Shown here: piece after piece, positions 17,589-26,115 of the stretch
Position numbering within the stretch: position 1 is the first letter of the stretch
Layout of the letters: the number at the start of each line of letters is the position of its first letter
Origin: Bacteroidales bacterium
GTDB taxonomy: Bacteria > Bacteroidota > Bacteroidia > Bacteroidales > UBA932
Reading direction: 5' to 3'
DNA: 51,437 nt
Assembly: GCA_017480345.1 (NCBI GenBank)
Contig: JAFVAU010000015.1
Location: 1-51,437, forward strand
The notes under the pieces: model-generated
What the model saw: the letters and a program-made list of their open reading frames with translations, nothing else
Told to the model about the DNA's origin: nothing
Databases searched by the model: none
Made by a program: the position numbers and the translations under genes

Positions 17589-19799
17589 ATGGTAAAAAGC
17601 GTACTTAAACGCGACGGTCGCCGCGTAGATTTCAACAATCAGAAGATTGTTGCCGCCATCCTGAAGGCAATGGACGTGACCGACGCCGGCGAAGACATTG
17701 TGCTCGCCGCCCAAATAGCCCAGAACATCTCCGAACTGGACCGTGACGAGATGACGGTGGAAGAAATCCAGGAAGTGGTGGAAAACCACCTCATGAACAG
17801 CCCCCGCCAGGAGGTTGCCAAGGAGTATATCCGCTACCGCAACAAGCGTAACATCGCCCGTAAGGCCAAGAGCAACGAGATTTTCGAAACCATCATCCAG
17901 GCCCAGGTGAACGACATCACCCGTGAGAACGCCAACATGAACGCGGACACGCCCGCGGGCATGATGATGAAGTTTGCCTCGGAAGCCACCAAGAGCTATG
18001 TGGACGAGTGCCTCCTGAGCGACCCCGTGCGCGACGCCGTAGCCGGCAACTACATCCACATCCACGACAAGGACTACTACCCCACCAAGAGCCTCACCTG
18101 CATCCAGCACCCCTTGGACAAGATTCTGGAGCACGGTCTTAAGGCCGGTCACGGGGAGTCCCGCCCCGCCAAGCGTATTGAGACCGCATCCGTGCTGGCC
18201 TGCATCTCCATGGAGACGGTCCAGAACGAAATGCACGGCGGCCAGGCCATCCCGGCCTTCGACTTCTATCTGGCACCCTATGTGCGCAAGACCTTCGAGG
18301 AGGAAGTGGAGAAGGTGGGCGCCATGATGAATGCCGATTATTCCGATCTCAAGACCGCCCCTATAGACGATTATCTCAAGCGTGACCTCACCGGCCTGCA
18401 GGGTAAGGACCGTGCCTTCCAGCACGCCATCAACCAGACCGTGGGCCGCGTACACCAGGCCATGGAGGCGTTCGTGCACAACATGAACACCATCCACAGC
18501 CGTGGCGGCAACCAGGTTGTGTTCTCCTCCATCAACTACGGAACGGACACTTCCGCCGAGGGCCGCTGCATCATCCGCGAGATCCTGAACACCACCTACG
18601 AGGGCGTGGGCAACGGCTCCACCGCCATCTTCCCCATCCAGATCTGGAAGAAGAAGCGCGGCGTTTCCTACCTCCCGGAGGACCCCAACTACGACCTCTA
18701 TAAATTCGCCTGCAAAGTATCGGCCCGCCGCTTCTTCCCCAACTTCCTGAACCTGGACGCCAGCTTCAACCAGGACGACGCCTGGAAGGCCGATGACCCC
18801 AAGCGCTACGAGCACGAGGTGGCCACCATGGGCTGCCGCACCCGCGTGTATGGCAACAAGTTCGGCCCCAAGACGTCCATCGGCCGCGGTAACCTGAGCT
18901 TCACCACCATCAACATCGTGAAGCTGGCCATCGAAGCCATGAACGAGGAGAAAGACAAGACCGCCCGCATCCAGAAGTTCTTCGGGAAGCTGGACTGGGC
19001 CCTGGAGATTGCCGCCCGCCAGCTCAACGAGCGTTTCGAGTTCCAGAAGACCGCCCTCAAGAAGCAGTTCCCGCTGCTGATGGCCGGCCTGTGGCTGGGC
19101 AGCGAAAAGCTGGATGACGAAGACACCATCGAGAGCGTGATCAACCAGGGAACTCTGTCCATCGGCTTCATCGGCCTGGCGGAATGCCTGATCGCCCTCA
19201 TCGGCAAGCACCATGGAGAGAGCGAAGAAGCCCAGGAACTGGGTCTGAGGATTGTCTCCCATATGGCCGAGAAAATCAACGGCTTCGCCGAGACCTATCA
19301 GCACAACTTCACCTTCCTGGGGACCCCGGCCGAAGGACTGGCCGGCAAGTTCACCAAGCGGGACAAGAAGACCTTCGGCGTGCTGCCCGGCATCACGGAC
19401 AAGGACTACTACACCAACTCCAGCCACGTGCCGGTGTACTATCACTGCACCCCGGAGCACAAGGCCATGATTGAGGGCCCGTACCACAAGTACGAGAACG
19501 CCGGCCACATCTTCTACGTGGAGGTGGACGGAGACGCCACGCACAACCCCGAGGCCATCATGCGCATCGTGGACCTGATGGACAAGTACGACATTGGCTA
19601 CGGTTCCGTGAACCACAACCGCAACCGCTGCATGGACTGCGGCTACGAAAATGCCGACGACAACCTCACCGAGTGCCCGCACTGCCACGGCCATCACATT
19701 GACACCCTGCAGCGCATTACCGGTTACCTGGTGGGCACCACGGACCGCTGGAACTCCGGCAAACTGGCCGAGCTCAAGGACCGCGTAGTGCACAAATAA
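17589..19799 (+). CDS. nrdD: Anaerobic ribonucleoside-triphosphate reductase
   Basis: 736 residues. Reduces NTPs to dNTPs with a glycyl radical, without oxygen. The N-terminal ATP cone (VLKRDGRRVDFNNQKI) is the allosteric site. The C-terminal zinc site is CMDCGY...CPHCHG, and the glycyl-radical loop is RITGYLVGTTDRW. An in-frame TTG at 17541 lies inside the -7 box, so ATG 17589 is used. It overlaps its activase gene nrdG by one base (TAATG). Confidence 0.96.
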   Translation: MVKSVLKRDGRRVDFNNQKIVAAILKAMDVTDAGEDIVLAAQIAQNISELDRDEMTVEEIQEVVENHLMNSPRQEVAKEYIRYRNKRNIARKAKSNEIFETIIQAQVNDITRENANMNADTPAGMMMKFASEATKSYVDECLLSDPVRDAVAGNYIHIHDKDYYPTKSLTCIQHPLDKILEHGLKAGHGESRPAKRIETASVLACISMETVQNEMHGGQAIPAFDFYLAPYVRKTFEEEVEKVGAMMNADYSDLKTAPIDDYLKRDLTGLQGKDRAFQHAINQTVGRVHQAMEAFVHNMNTIHSRGGNQVVFSSINYGTDTSAEGRCIIREILNTTYEGVGNGSTAIFPIQIWKKKRGVSYLPEDPNYDLYKFACKVSARRFFPNFLNLDASFNQDDAWKADDPKRYEHEVATMGCRTRVYGNKFGPKTSIGRGNLSFTTINIVKLAIEAMNEEKDKTARIQKFFGKLDWALEIAARQLNERFEFQKTALKKQFPLLMAGLWLGSEKLDDEDTIESVINQGTLSIGFIGLAECLIALIGKHHGESEEAQELGLRIVSHMAEKINGFAETYQHNFTFLGTPAEGLAGKFTKRDKKTFGVLPGITDKDYYTNSSHVPVYYHCTPEHKAMIEGPYHKYENAGHIFYVEVDGDATHNPEAIMRIVDLMDKYDIGYGSVNHNRNRCMDCGYENADDNLTECPHCHGHHIDTLQRITGYLVGTTDRWNSGKLAELKDRVVHK

Positions 19800-20305
19800 T
19801 GCGAATCCGCGTATTGGACATTCTGCATCAGACAATGGCCGACGGACCCGGTTTCCGTACGGCCATTTACTGTGCGGGATGCAGGCATGCCTGCAAGGGC
19901 TGCCACAACCCCGAAAGCTGGGATTTCAACGCCGGCCATTGGATGGAAGTGGAAGAGCTGCTGCAGGAAATCAAGGCCGATGAACTCTCCGACGTGTCCT
20001 TCTCCGGAGGAGACCCCTTCTACCAGGTGGAGGCTTTCACCGAGCTGGCCCGCCGCATCAAGGAAGAGACCACCAAGACCATCTGGTGCTGGACCGGCTT
20101 CACCCTGGAGGAGATTCAGGCATCGGCCCGGCTTTCCCAGCTGCTCCCCTATCTGGACGTGCTGGTGGACGGCCCCTTCATCCTGGAGCAGCGCGACACG
20201 GACCTGCTGTTCCGCGGCAGCCCCAACCAGCGCATCATCTACCTCCACGGCGCCCCGCCGGAGGACATCATCCCCGGCACCGTGGCCCTGGAGCCGTTGC
20301 GGTAG
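19799..20305 (+). CDS. nrdG: Anaerobic ribonucleotide reductase-activating protein
   Basis: 168 residues. A radical SAM enzyme that makes the glycyl radical on NrdD. The 4Fe-4S motif is CAGCRHACKGC (CxxxxxxCxxC spacing as in NrdG, from C22), followed by HNPESW; SFSGGDPF binds SAM. Its start shares a base with the nrdD stop, so translation is probably coupled. No terminator is evident in the 47 bases before the convergent barrel gene. Confidence 0.95.
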   Translation: MRIRVLDILHQTMADGPGFRTAIYCAGCRHACKGCHNPESWDFNAGHWMEVEELLQEIKADELSDVSFSGGDPFYQVEAFTELARRIKEETTKTIWCWTGFTLEEIQASARLSQLLPYLDVLVDGPFILEQRDTDLLFRGSPNQRIIYLHGAPPEDIIPGTVALEPLR

Positions 20306-20352
20306 GAGGGCGCCGAGAGAAGTGAAAATATGAAACATTAAAATCCTGTAAC

Positions 20353-21546
20353 TTACTTGCCGAAGGAGAAGCGCACGCCGGCCTCGATGTCGAAGCGGAG
20401 GGGCTGGACAGTGCGCAGGGAGCGCGGCTGGTTCTGCGTGGCGAAGAAGTAGCGGAAGCTGGGGTCCAGATAGAGGCCCACCACAGGGGTAAGCTTGAAT
20501 TCCACACCCAGACCGGCGCCGGCAGAGAACTGCGGAATGCCGTTCTTGGGCTGGTGGTACTGGATGTCTGAGGGGTTGTTGTGGATGAGGTAGTGGTTGT
20601 CCAGCAGCCACTCCACACCGCCGCCCGCAAAGACGTGCACGTTCCATCGGCCTTTGTTCACAAAGTTGTAATACACGTTGACCGGAATGCCCAGCCAGTG
20701 CTGACGGTTGTGTATGTCTGTCTGTTCCAGATAGAAGCCGTCTCCCTTGTAGCTTCCCACGAAGGTGCGCTGCAAGTTGGTGTAACGGATGCCGGTGCCC
20801 AGCGCCCACTTGGGCGAAAGGTTCCACTGGAAGCCCACACCCACCGAGAAGGGCAGGCTGAAGCTTACCTCCGGGCTTTCGTTGTAGATGCCCTCCTGGT
20901 TTCCAAGGGGCGGAGCGCCATAGCGGCGATACACGCCCTGGATGCCGGCCCGCTGGCTGGTCTGGAAGTTGCCAAACGCCGCCATGGAGAAGCCCGAGGC
21001 CTTCCCGGGGGCCGATTTCCCTGCCTCGAAAGCCAGCAGGTTAAGCGCTGCATTGACGTCTTCCCCCTTGACCTGAGGGGCCGATGCAGCCTTTTCCACG
21101 GCCGGAGCCTCCTCCGCTTTTTCCGGGAGGGGGGCCGATGCCTGCTGCTCCGGGGCCGGCGTTTCCTGAAGCTGAGGTTCAGAAACTATGGCGGGAGCCG
21201 GGGCAGAGGCCGCTGCGGCTAAACGAGGATTGCTCCGGGGAACCTGCACTTCCACAAGTTCTTCCTGGGGAAGGACGGTTTCCCCGGATTCCTCTGACAT
21301 AAATATTGATGAATAGTTAGAATGTTCCGGTGTAAGGACGGCGGGGGCGGACGGTTTCAGGAACACGAACAGGGCCACGGCGGCAGCGGCTGCCACGGAG
21401 GCCACAGACCCCCAGACGCGAAGGATGACAGCCCGGCGCCGACGGGCAAGGCCGGCGGCCACACCTTCCCACAACTCCGGAGAAACGGGCTCCTGAGCGT
21501 CCTGTAAGAGATTTCTTACCTGTATGTCAAATTCACGTTCTGTCAT
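20353..21546 (-). CDS. Anti-sigma-like N terminus fused to an outer-membrane barrel
   Basis: 397 residues. Residues 1-38 are cytoplasmic-looking and start MTEREFDIQVRNLLQDAQEP. Residues about 39-63 form one membrane helix after RRRR. Residues about 70-175 are a Pro/Ala/Glu-rich linker. Residues about 180-397 are amphipathic strands ending RFSFGK, an outer-membrane beta-barrel domain (PorT-like). ATG 21546 overlaps the sigma factor stop (ATGA), which argues for a regulatory partnership. An in-frame extension into the sigma gene is not real. Known in Bacteroidales as a porin-annotated family; the anti-sigma role is inference. Confidence 0.75.
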   Translation of the reverse strand: MTEREFDIQVRNLLQDAQEPVSPELWEGVAAGLARRRRAVILRVWGSVASVAAAAAVALFVFLKPSAPAVLTPEHSNYSSIFMSEESGETVLPQEELVEVQVPRSNPRLAAAASAPAPAIVSEPQLQETPAPEQQASAPLPEKAEEAPAVEKAASAPQVKGEDVNAALNLLAFEAGKSAPGKASGFSMAAFGNFQTSQRAGIQGVYRRYGAPPLGNQEGIYNESPEVSFSLPFSVGVGFQWNLSPKWALGTGIRYTNLQRTFVGSYKGDGFYLEQTDIHNRQHWLGIPVNVYYNFVNKGRWNVHVFAGGGVEWLLDNHYLIHNNPSDIQYHQPKNGIPQFSAGAGLGVEFKLTPVVGLYLDPSFRYFFATQNQPRSLRTVQPLRFDIEAGVRFSFGK

Positions 21547-22190
21547 TTTCCTTCTTTTATCATTTCCTGCAGACGAAGCCTGGCCCTTTGCAATTTGGAG
21601 CGCGAGGTGGCTTCCGTGCATCCCAGTTCATCGGCAATTTCCTTGTGTGAATACCCTTCCACTACATACATGTTGAAGACGGTGCGGGCGTCCGGAGGGA
21701 GGGCTTCGATGAGCCGCATAAGTTCCTTGTAGCCCATTTTCTCTATGGGGGTGGCCTCCTGCGTGAAGAGGCCGCGGGCCTCCGAGATGTCATCGCTCAG
21801 GCCCAGGGCATCCGTCTTTCTGAGATGCATCAGTGCAGTATTGACAAAGATCCTTCTGGCCCAGCCTTCGAAGGAACCGCTTCCCTCATAGCTGGAAAGT
21901 TTGGTGAACAGGGTGATGAATCCTTCCTGGAGCACGTCCTGGGCGTCTTCCCGGTTTCCCATATAACGCAGGCAAACGGCCATCATCTTGGGTGCCAGGG
22001 CATCGAAGAGGCGTCTCTGCCCTGCCCTGTCTCCTTCAAGACAGGCGGCAGCCAGGCGCTCCAGGGATGACGCTCCGGAAGGTGAATCTTCATCCGAAGT
22101 CCACTGTATAAGATGCAGTTTTGACCAAAAACGTTTCAATGGGTCCGAAATTTGTTTTAGTGGCAGAGACAAATTTCGCAAAAAATTCAT
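21543..22190 (-). CDS. ECF-type RNA polymerase sigma factor
   Basis: 215 residues. Region 2 spans about residues 65-135 (MGNREDAQDVLQEGFITLF recognises the -10/-7 element) and region 4 about 155-210 (ALPPDARTVFNMYVVEGYS, then HKEIADELGCTEATSRSKL). There is a 45-residue N-terminal extension before region 2, longer than usual, so a start further in is possible. The following gene overlaps by 4 bases and looks like its membrane anti-sigma factor. Divergent from the TPR-envC operon over 56 bases. Confidence 0.9.
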   Translation of the reverse strand: MNFLRNLSLPLKQISDPLKRFWSKLHLIQWTSDEDSPSGASSLERLAAACLEGDRAGQRRLFDALAPKMMAVCLRYMGNREDAQDVLQEGFITLFTKLSSYEGSGSFEGWARRIFVNTALMHLRKTDALGLSDDISEARGLFTQEATPIEKMGYKELMRLIEALPPDARTVFNMYVVEGYSHKEIADELGCTEATSRSKLQRARLRLQEMIKEGK

Positions 22191-22214
22191 AAACCCCCAA
22201 GAGGGTTGTTGGAT

Positions 22215-22228
22215 GTTTTGGCCAAAAC
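22215..22228. promoter_or_regulatory. Perfect 14-bp palindrome between the sigma gene and the TPR gene
   Basis: GTTTTGGCCAAAAC, directly upstream of the TPR-gene -7 box, inside the 56-base divergent promoter region. A near copy, GTTTTGACCAAAAAC, lies at 22118-22132 within the first codons of the sigma gene. Probable operator. Confidence 0.45.
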
Positions 22229-22231
22229 AAG

Positions 22232-22239
22232 TAATTTTG
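22232..22239 (+). promoter_or_regulatory. -7 promoter box of the TPR-envC operon
   Basis: TAATTTTG, 7 bases before ATG 22247, so little or no leader. Confidence 0.6.
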
Positions 22240-22246
22240 TATCCTT

Positions 22247-23881
22247 ATGAGAAAACTTCTCATCCTGATAAGCCTTTGCTGCCTGCCTGTCTTCTGTGCT
22301 TCCGCGCAGGAGGTGGAGGCCAATCTCATAGACGCCGTCACCCTGTACAGCAACGGGCGCAACAAACAGGCCCGGGAGCTGCTCCAGACCCTCTCGGTGG
22401 CCCAGCCGGAAAACGACGCCGTCTGGTACTACCTGGCATTGTCGGCCCTGAAAGACAGGAACTTGGAAGCGGCGCAGGAGGCCAGTTCCAAGGCCGTGGC
22501 CATAGACAGCAGCAATTATTGGTACCGTCGCATGCAGGCCCGCCTGATGGTGCTGCAGAACCTCCCGGAAGAAGGCATCGCACTCTATGAGGGCATGGTG
22601 AAAGACTTCCCCGACAACGACGGCGCCCTCTACGAAGTGCTGGACCTGTACCTCAAGAACCAGAAATACGAAAAGGCCCTGAAGGCCCTGGACGAGATTG
22701 AGAAGCTGCGCGGGCTCTCGGAAGAGGTGGTGCGCACCCGCTACGACGTATATACCGCCTTGGGCCGCCAGGACGAAGGCGCCGCCCAGCTGGAAAAGTT
22801 CAACGAGCAGTACTCCGTACCCTCCGTCCTCTCCATGCTGGGAGATTATTATCTGGCCGATTTCAAGGATTCCCTGGCCCTGGTGCGCTATGGGGAGGCC
22901 CTGGAGCTGGACAGCGCCTATATGCCCGCCGTGCTGGGCAAGTCGGAGGTGTACCGCCGGGGACGCCGCTACAAGGAGTATTTCCGGACGCTGGAGCCCT
23001 TCTTCCATTCGGAGGACATCCCCGCCTCTACCAAGAGCATGTATATCGGCAACCTCACCCGTTCCCTGGATCCCAAGATTCTCCAGATTCACCGGGCGGG
23101 CTTCGATTCGCTGGCCGTCATGGCCGGTAACGCCCATCCTACGGACAGCACCATGCTCTCCACCATCGGCTCTTATTATTATTCTACCGGAAGGCAGGAG
23201 GAGGCCGGAAAATGGTTCCTGAAGAATGCCCGGCTTTATCCCGAAAGCCTGAGCCAGACCGCCACCTATGTGCAGTATCTCCAGCTCCAGAAGCAGTGGG
23301 AGCCCCTGAAAGAGCAGTCTATGGACGCCTTCAAGCGCTTTGGAGAGCTGGCGTTCCTGGACTATGCCAGCCTGGCCTGCTACGAGCTTAAGGACTTTGA
23401 CGGCATTATCCGAAACAGCGAATATATTCTCTCCGCCTATCCCAAGGACAAGGAGCTCTGCGTGAACGCCCTGAGCCAGCTGGGAGACGCCTACCACTCC
23501 AAGGGAGATTCCAAGAACGCCTACAAGACCTATGAGAAGGCCCTGAAACTGAATCCGGACTACGCTCCGGTGCTCAACAACTACGCCTACTACCTGAGCG
23601 TGGAAGGGAAAAAGCTCAAGAAGGCCTACAACATGTCCAAGAAGACGGTGGAGCAGGAACCCGACAACGCCACCTATCTGGACACCTTCGCCTGGATCCT
23701 GCACCTGATGGGGAAAGACCTGGAAGCCAAGCCTTTCTTCAAGCACGCCATGCTGTACGGCGGCAAGGAGAGTGCCGTCATCCTGCGGCATTACGCCACG
23801 GTGCTGGACGCCCTGGGAGAGACAGAAAGCGCCAAGATTTATATAAACCAGGCCGCCCGCCTGGAACCCGAAGAAGAGTGA
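22247..23881 (+). CDS. Secreted tetratricopeptide-repeat protein
   Basis: 544 residues. A signal peptide (MRKLLILISLCCLPVFCASA) is followed by TPR helices throughout, for example AVWYYLALSALKDRNLEAAQ near the start and NAYKTYEKALKLNPDYAPVL near residue 430. A periplasmic or outer-membrane scaffold is likely. In many Bacteroidales this gene, a DUF4292 lipoprotein gene and envC form a block; here the middle gene is absent and the stop overlaps the envC start by 4 bases. Confidence 0.85.
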   Translation: MRKLLILISLCCLPVFCASAQEVEANLIDAVTLYSNGRNKQARELLQTLSVAQPENDAVWYYLALSALKDRNLEAAQEASSKAVAIDSSNYWYRRMQARLMVLQNLPEEGIALYEGMVKDFPDNDGALYEVLDLYLKNQKYEKALKALDEIEKLRGLSEEVVRTRYDVYTALGRQDEGAAQLEKFNEQYSVPSVLSMLGDYYLADFKDSLALVRYGEALELDSAYMPAVLGKSEVYRRGRRYKEYFRTLEPFFHSEDIPASTKSMYIGNLTRSLDPKILQIHRAGFDSLAVMAGNAHPTDSTMLSTIGSYYYSTGRQEEAGKWFLKNARLYPESLSQTATYVQYLQLQKQWEPLKEQSMDAFKRFGELAFLDYASLACYELKDFDGIIRNSEYILSAYPKDKELCVNALSQLGDAYHSKGDSKNAYKTYEKALKLNPDYAPVLNNYAYYLSVEGKKLKKAYNMSKKTVEQEPDNATYLDTFAWILHLMGKDLEAKPFFKHAMLYGGKESAVILRHYATVLDALGETESAKIYINQAARLEPEEE

Positions 23882-25089
23882 AAAAAGTCCTCTGCATAGT
23901 GCTGGTGGCCGTTCTCACGGCCCTGAGCGCCGGAGCGCAAAGTTCTTCGGTAAAGAAACTGGAGTCTCTTCGCGCCCAGCTGGAGAACGACATCAAGGTG
24001 CTGAACCGCCAGCTGGACCAGAACATCAAAAACAGCAACAAGGTCCTGAGCAACCTCACCCTGGTGAGAAGGAAAATCAGCGCCCGGGAGCAGCTCATCG
24101 CCACCTATGACAAGCAGCTGAAAGAGCTGAACGACTCCTTGTATGTGTGCCAGAAGGAACTGAACCGCCTGCAGGCCCGCCACGACACCCTCTCCCTCTA
24201 TTATTCCCGCCTGGTGAGGGGCGCCTACAAGAACCGGGACACACGCCTGTGGTACATGTATATCCTGTCCAGCGACTCCATGGGACAGGCCTTCAACCGC
24301 TTCGACTACTTCCGCAACCTTTCCACGCAGATGAGCGCGGAGGCGCTCAAACTGCGGGAGGCATCGGCCCAGCTGGAAGCGCAGAAAGAGCGCCTGAACA
24401 AGCTCAAGGCGCAGGTGAACGAAACCCGGAAGAAGGTGGTGAGCGAGCGTACGCAGCTCCAGAGCGAGGAGGGTGACGCCTCCAAGCTGGTGACGCAGCT
24501 CAAGAAAGACCGCCGCACCTACGAGAAGCAGCTCAAGGAGAAAAACCGGCAGAAGGAAGAGCTGAACCGCAAGATAGCGGAGCTCATCCGCCAGCAGACC
24601 CAAAAACAGCAGGGCGGCTCCGGCAAAAAGACCACCTCCGGCGGCTCCAAGACCACCTCAACCACCGTGGACACCAAACTGTCCAACGAGTTTGCCGCCA
24701 ACAAGGGCCGGCTTCCCTGGCCGGTGGAAGGTACGGTGGTGGAACGGTTTGGCAAGCACAGCCACCCCGTCTACAAAAACGTCCAGCTGCCTCAGAACAA
24801 CGGCGTTACACTGGTGGTGAAGCAAGGCGCCCAGGCGAAGGCCGTCTTTAACGGTACCGTTTCCCAGATAGTGGTGCTGCCCGGCTACAACCAGTGCGTG
24901 CTGGTGAACCACGGGGAGTATTTCACCCTGTACAGCAAGCTCAAATCCGTTTCCGTGAAAGCCGGCCAGAAAATCACCGTGGGCACGGTGGTGGGCACGG
25001 TGGACACCATTGGCGGAGAAGACCTCTTCCACTTTGAACTCTGGAAGGGCTCCACGCCCCAGAACCCGGAAAACTGGCTTCGCCAGTAA
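23878..25089 (+). CDS. EnvC-like murein hydrolase activator (degenerate LytM/M23 domain)
   Basis: 403 residues, starting with GTG at 23878 inside the TPR-gene stop (GTGA). After a signal peptide (MKKVLCIVLVAVLTALSAGA) comes a long coiled coil (about 25-240), a Gly/Ser/Thr linker (about 245-262), then a LytM fold. The zinc-binding residues of active M23 peptidases are changed: no HxxxD, YSKL in place of YAHL, and HFE in place of HxH. It is therefore probably an activator of amidases in daughter-cell separation, as EnvC is, rather than an enzyme. Confidence 0.87.
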   Translation: MKKVLCIVLVAVLTALSAGAQSSSVKKLESLRAQLENDIKVLNRQLDQNIKNSNKVLSNLTLVRRKISAREQLIATYDKQLKELNDSLYVCQKELNRLQARHDTLSLYYSRLVRGAYKNRDTRLWYMYILSSDSMGQAFNRFDYFRNLSTQMSAEALKLREASAQLEAQKERLNKLKAQVNETRKKVVSERTQLQSEEGDASKLVTQLKKDRRTYEKQLKEKNRQKEELNRKIAELIRQQTQKQQGGSGKKTTSGGSKTTSTTVDTKLSNEFAANKGRLPWPVEGTVVERFGKHSHPVYKNVQLPQNNGVTLVVKQGAQAKAVFNGTVSQIVVLPGYNQCVLVNHGEYFTLYSKLKSVSVKAGQKITVGTVVGTVDTIGGEDLFHFELWKGSTPQNPENWLRQ

Positions 25090-25116
25090 ATTTTTCCACG
25101 TTACCCCTTCCCTAAA

Positions 25117-25137
25117 TCCCTTCCCTCGGGGAAGGGA
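25117..25137. terminator. Hairpin between envC and ispE
   Basis: Perfect 9-bp arms TCCCTTCCC/GGGAAGGGA with loop TCG, placed between two convergent genes. There is no strong T tract, so efficiency is uncertain. Confidence 0.6.
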
Positions 25138-25146
25138 CTTACTTTA

Positions 25147-25989
25147 TTAATCCTTCGTACGAGCAAAAATGCCAAAACAGGCGCTGCCGCTGCCGGACAT
25201 GGCGGCATACACGGCGCCGCGGGCATACAAGTCCTCCTTCACCTGCGCCAGGGCCGGATACCGGGCAAAGACCGTCTTTTCAAAATCGTTCTTCAAGTCT
25301 TCTTTCCAAGTGGAAACCGGCTGCGAAAGCACCTCCCGGAGCGGTTTTTCCGGCTGCTGCGGCACAATGCCGCGGTAGGCGTCGGCCGTTGAGACGGCGA
25401 TGCCCCCGGGAATCACCACTTCCAGCCGATAAGCGTCCAAATCCAACTCATAGGGCTCCAGCACCTCGCCGCGGCCGCTTCCGAACATGGGGCGGTTGTA
25501 CACGAAGAAGGCGCAGTCGCTGCCCAGACGGGCGGCATAGGCGGCCAGGGCGTCGTCGGCCAGCGGCAGGCCGGAAAGCTGAGCCATGGCGCGGAGGGCG
25601 AAGGCGGCGTCCGAAGAGCCTCCTCCCAGGCCCGCCCCCACTGGAGAGAGCTTCTCCAGATAAATCTTCATGGGCGGGAGGTCAAAATCTTCCGAGAGCA
25701 GGAAATAGGCCCTGGCCGTAAGGTCCTTCAGCGGGTCCCAGTCCACCCCTTCCTTCCGGGCAAGGGTGATCATGAGCTTCCCGTCGGCCGATATGGCCTG
25801 GGTGAGCGAGGCATACCGCTCCTGCAGGGAGGTGAGGGTGCGGCTGTAGTCGTCTCCGGTGACAATCTCCAGGCGGTCTGCGATTCCGGGGTACGGGACA
25901 AAGAGGGTTTCCAGGTTGTGGAAGCCGTCCGGCCGCTTTTCCAGGACGTTGAGTCCCAGGTTGATTTTGACGTTGGGCATGCAAATCAT
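25147..25989 (-). CDS. ispE: 4-diphosphocytidyl-2-C-methyl-D-erythritol kinase
   Basis: 280 residues. Phosphorylates CDP-methylerythritol in the non-mevalonate isoprenoid pathway. The GHMP kinase motif SPVGAGLGGGSSDAAFAL binds ATP, and MPNVKINLGLNVLEKRPDGFH is the typical N terminus. The open frame runs up to 26046, but the -7 box at 25995-26002 leaves ATG 25989 (MICMPN...) or 25980 as the start; 25989 fits the family N terminus. Confidence 0.93.
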   Translation of the reverse strand: MICMPNVKINLGLNVLEKRPDGFHNLETLFVPYPGIADRLEIVTGDDYSRTLTSLQERYASLTQAISADGKLMITLARKEGVDWDPLKDLTARAYFLLSEDFDLPPMKIYLEKLSPVGAGLGGGSSDAAFALRAMAQLSGLPLADDALAAYAARLGSDCAFFVYNRPMFGSGRGEVLEPYELDLDAYRLEVVIPGGIAVSTADAYRGIVPQQPEKPLREVLSQPVSTWKEDLKNDFEKTVFARYPALAQVKEDLYARGAVYAAMSGSGSACFGIFARTKD

Positions 25990-25994
25990 GGTCA

Positions 25995-26002
25995 CAAACT
26001 TA
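25995..26002 (-). promoter_or_regulatory. -7 promoter box of ispE
   Basis: TAAGTTTG on the minus strand, 5 bases before ATG 25989; this decides the start codon. Confidence 0.55.
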
Positions 26003-26115
26003 ATCAAAAATCGGTTAAAACACACAAAAAGCATGTAAAACAACACAACTTTTTTTACGATTGTAGGAATTCCCGGAGTCTTTTCCCACCTTGCCGGAGC
26101 AAAAAAGTGTGTGCT

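Noticed and set aside
17580-19835. 751-residue open frame on the minus strand opposite nrdD
   Set aside because: The plus strand encodes a complete nrdD with all motifs. The antisense frame is Val/Gly/His-rich and low in complexity, as expected from GC-rich codon positions, and matches nothing.
23878-25089. EnvC-like protein as an active M23 endopeptidase
   Set aside because: The zinc-binding residues of the LytM domain are replaced.
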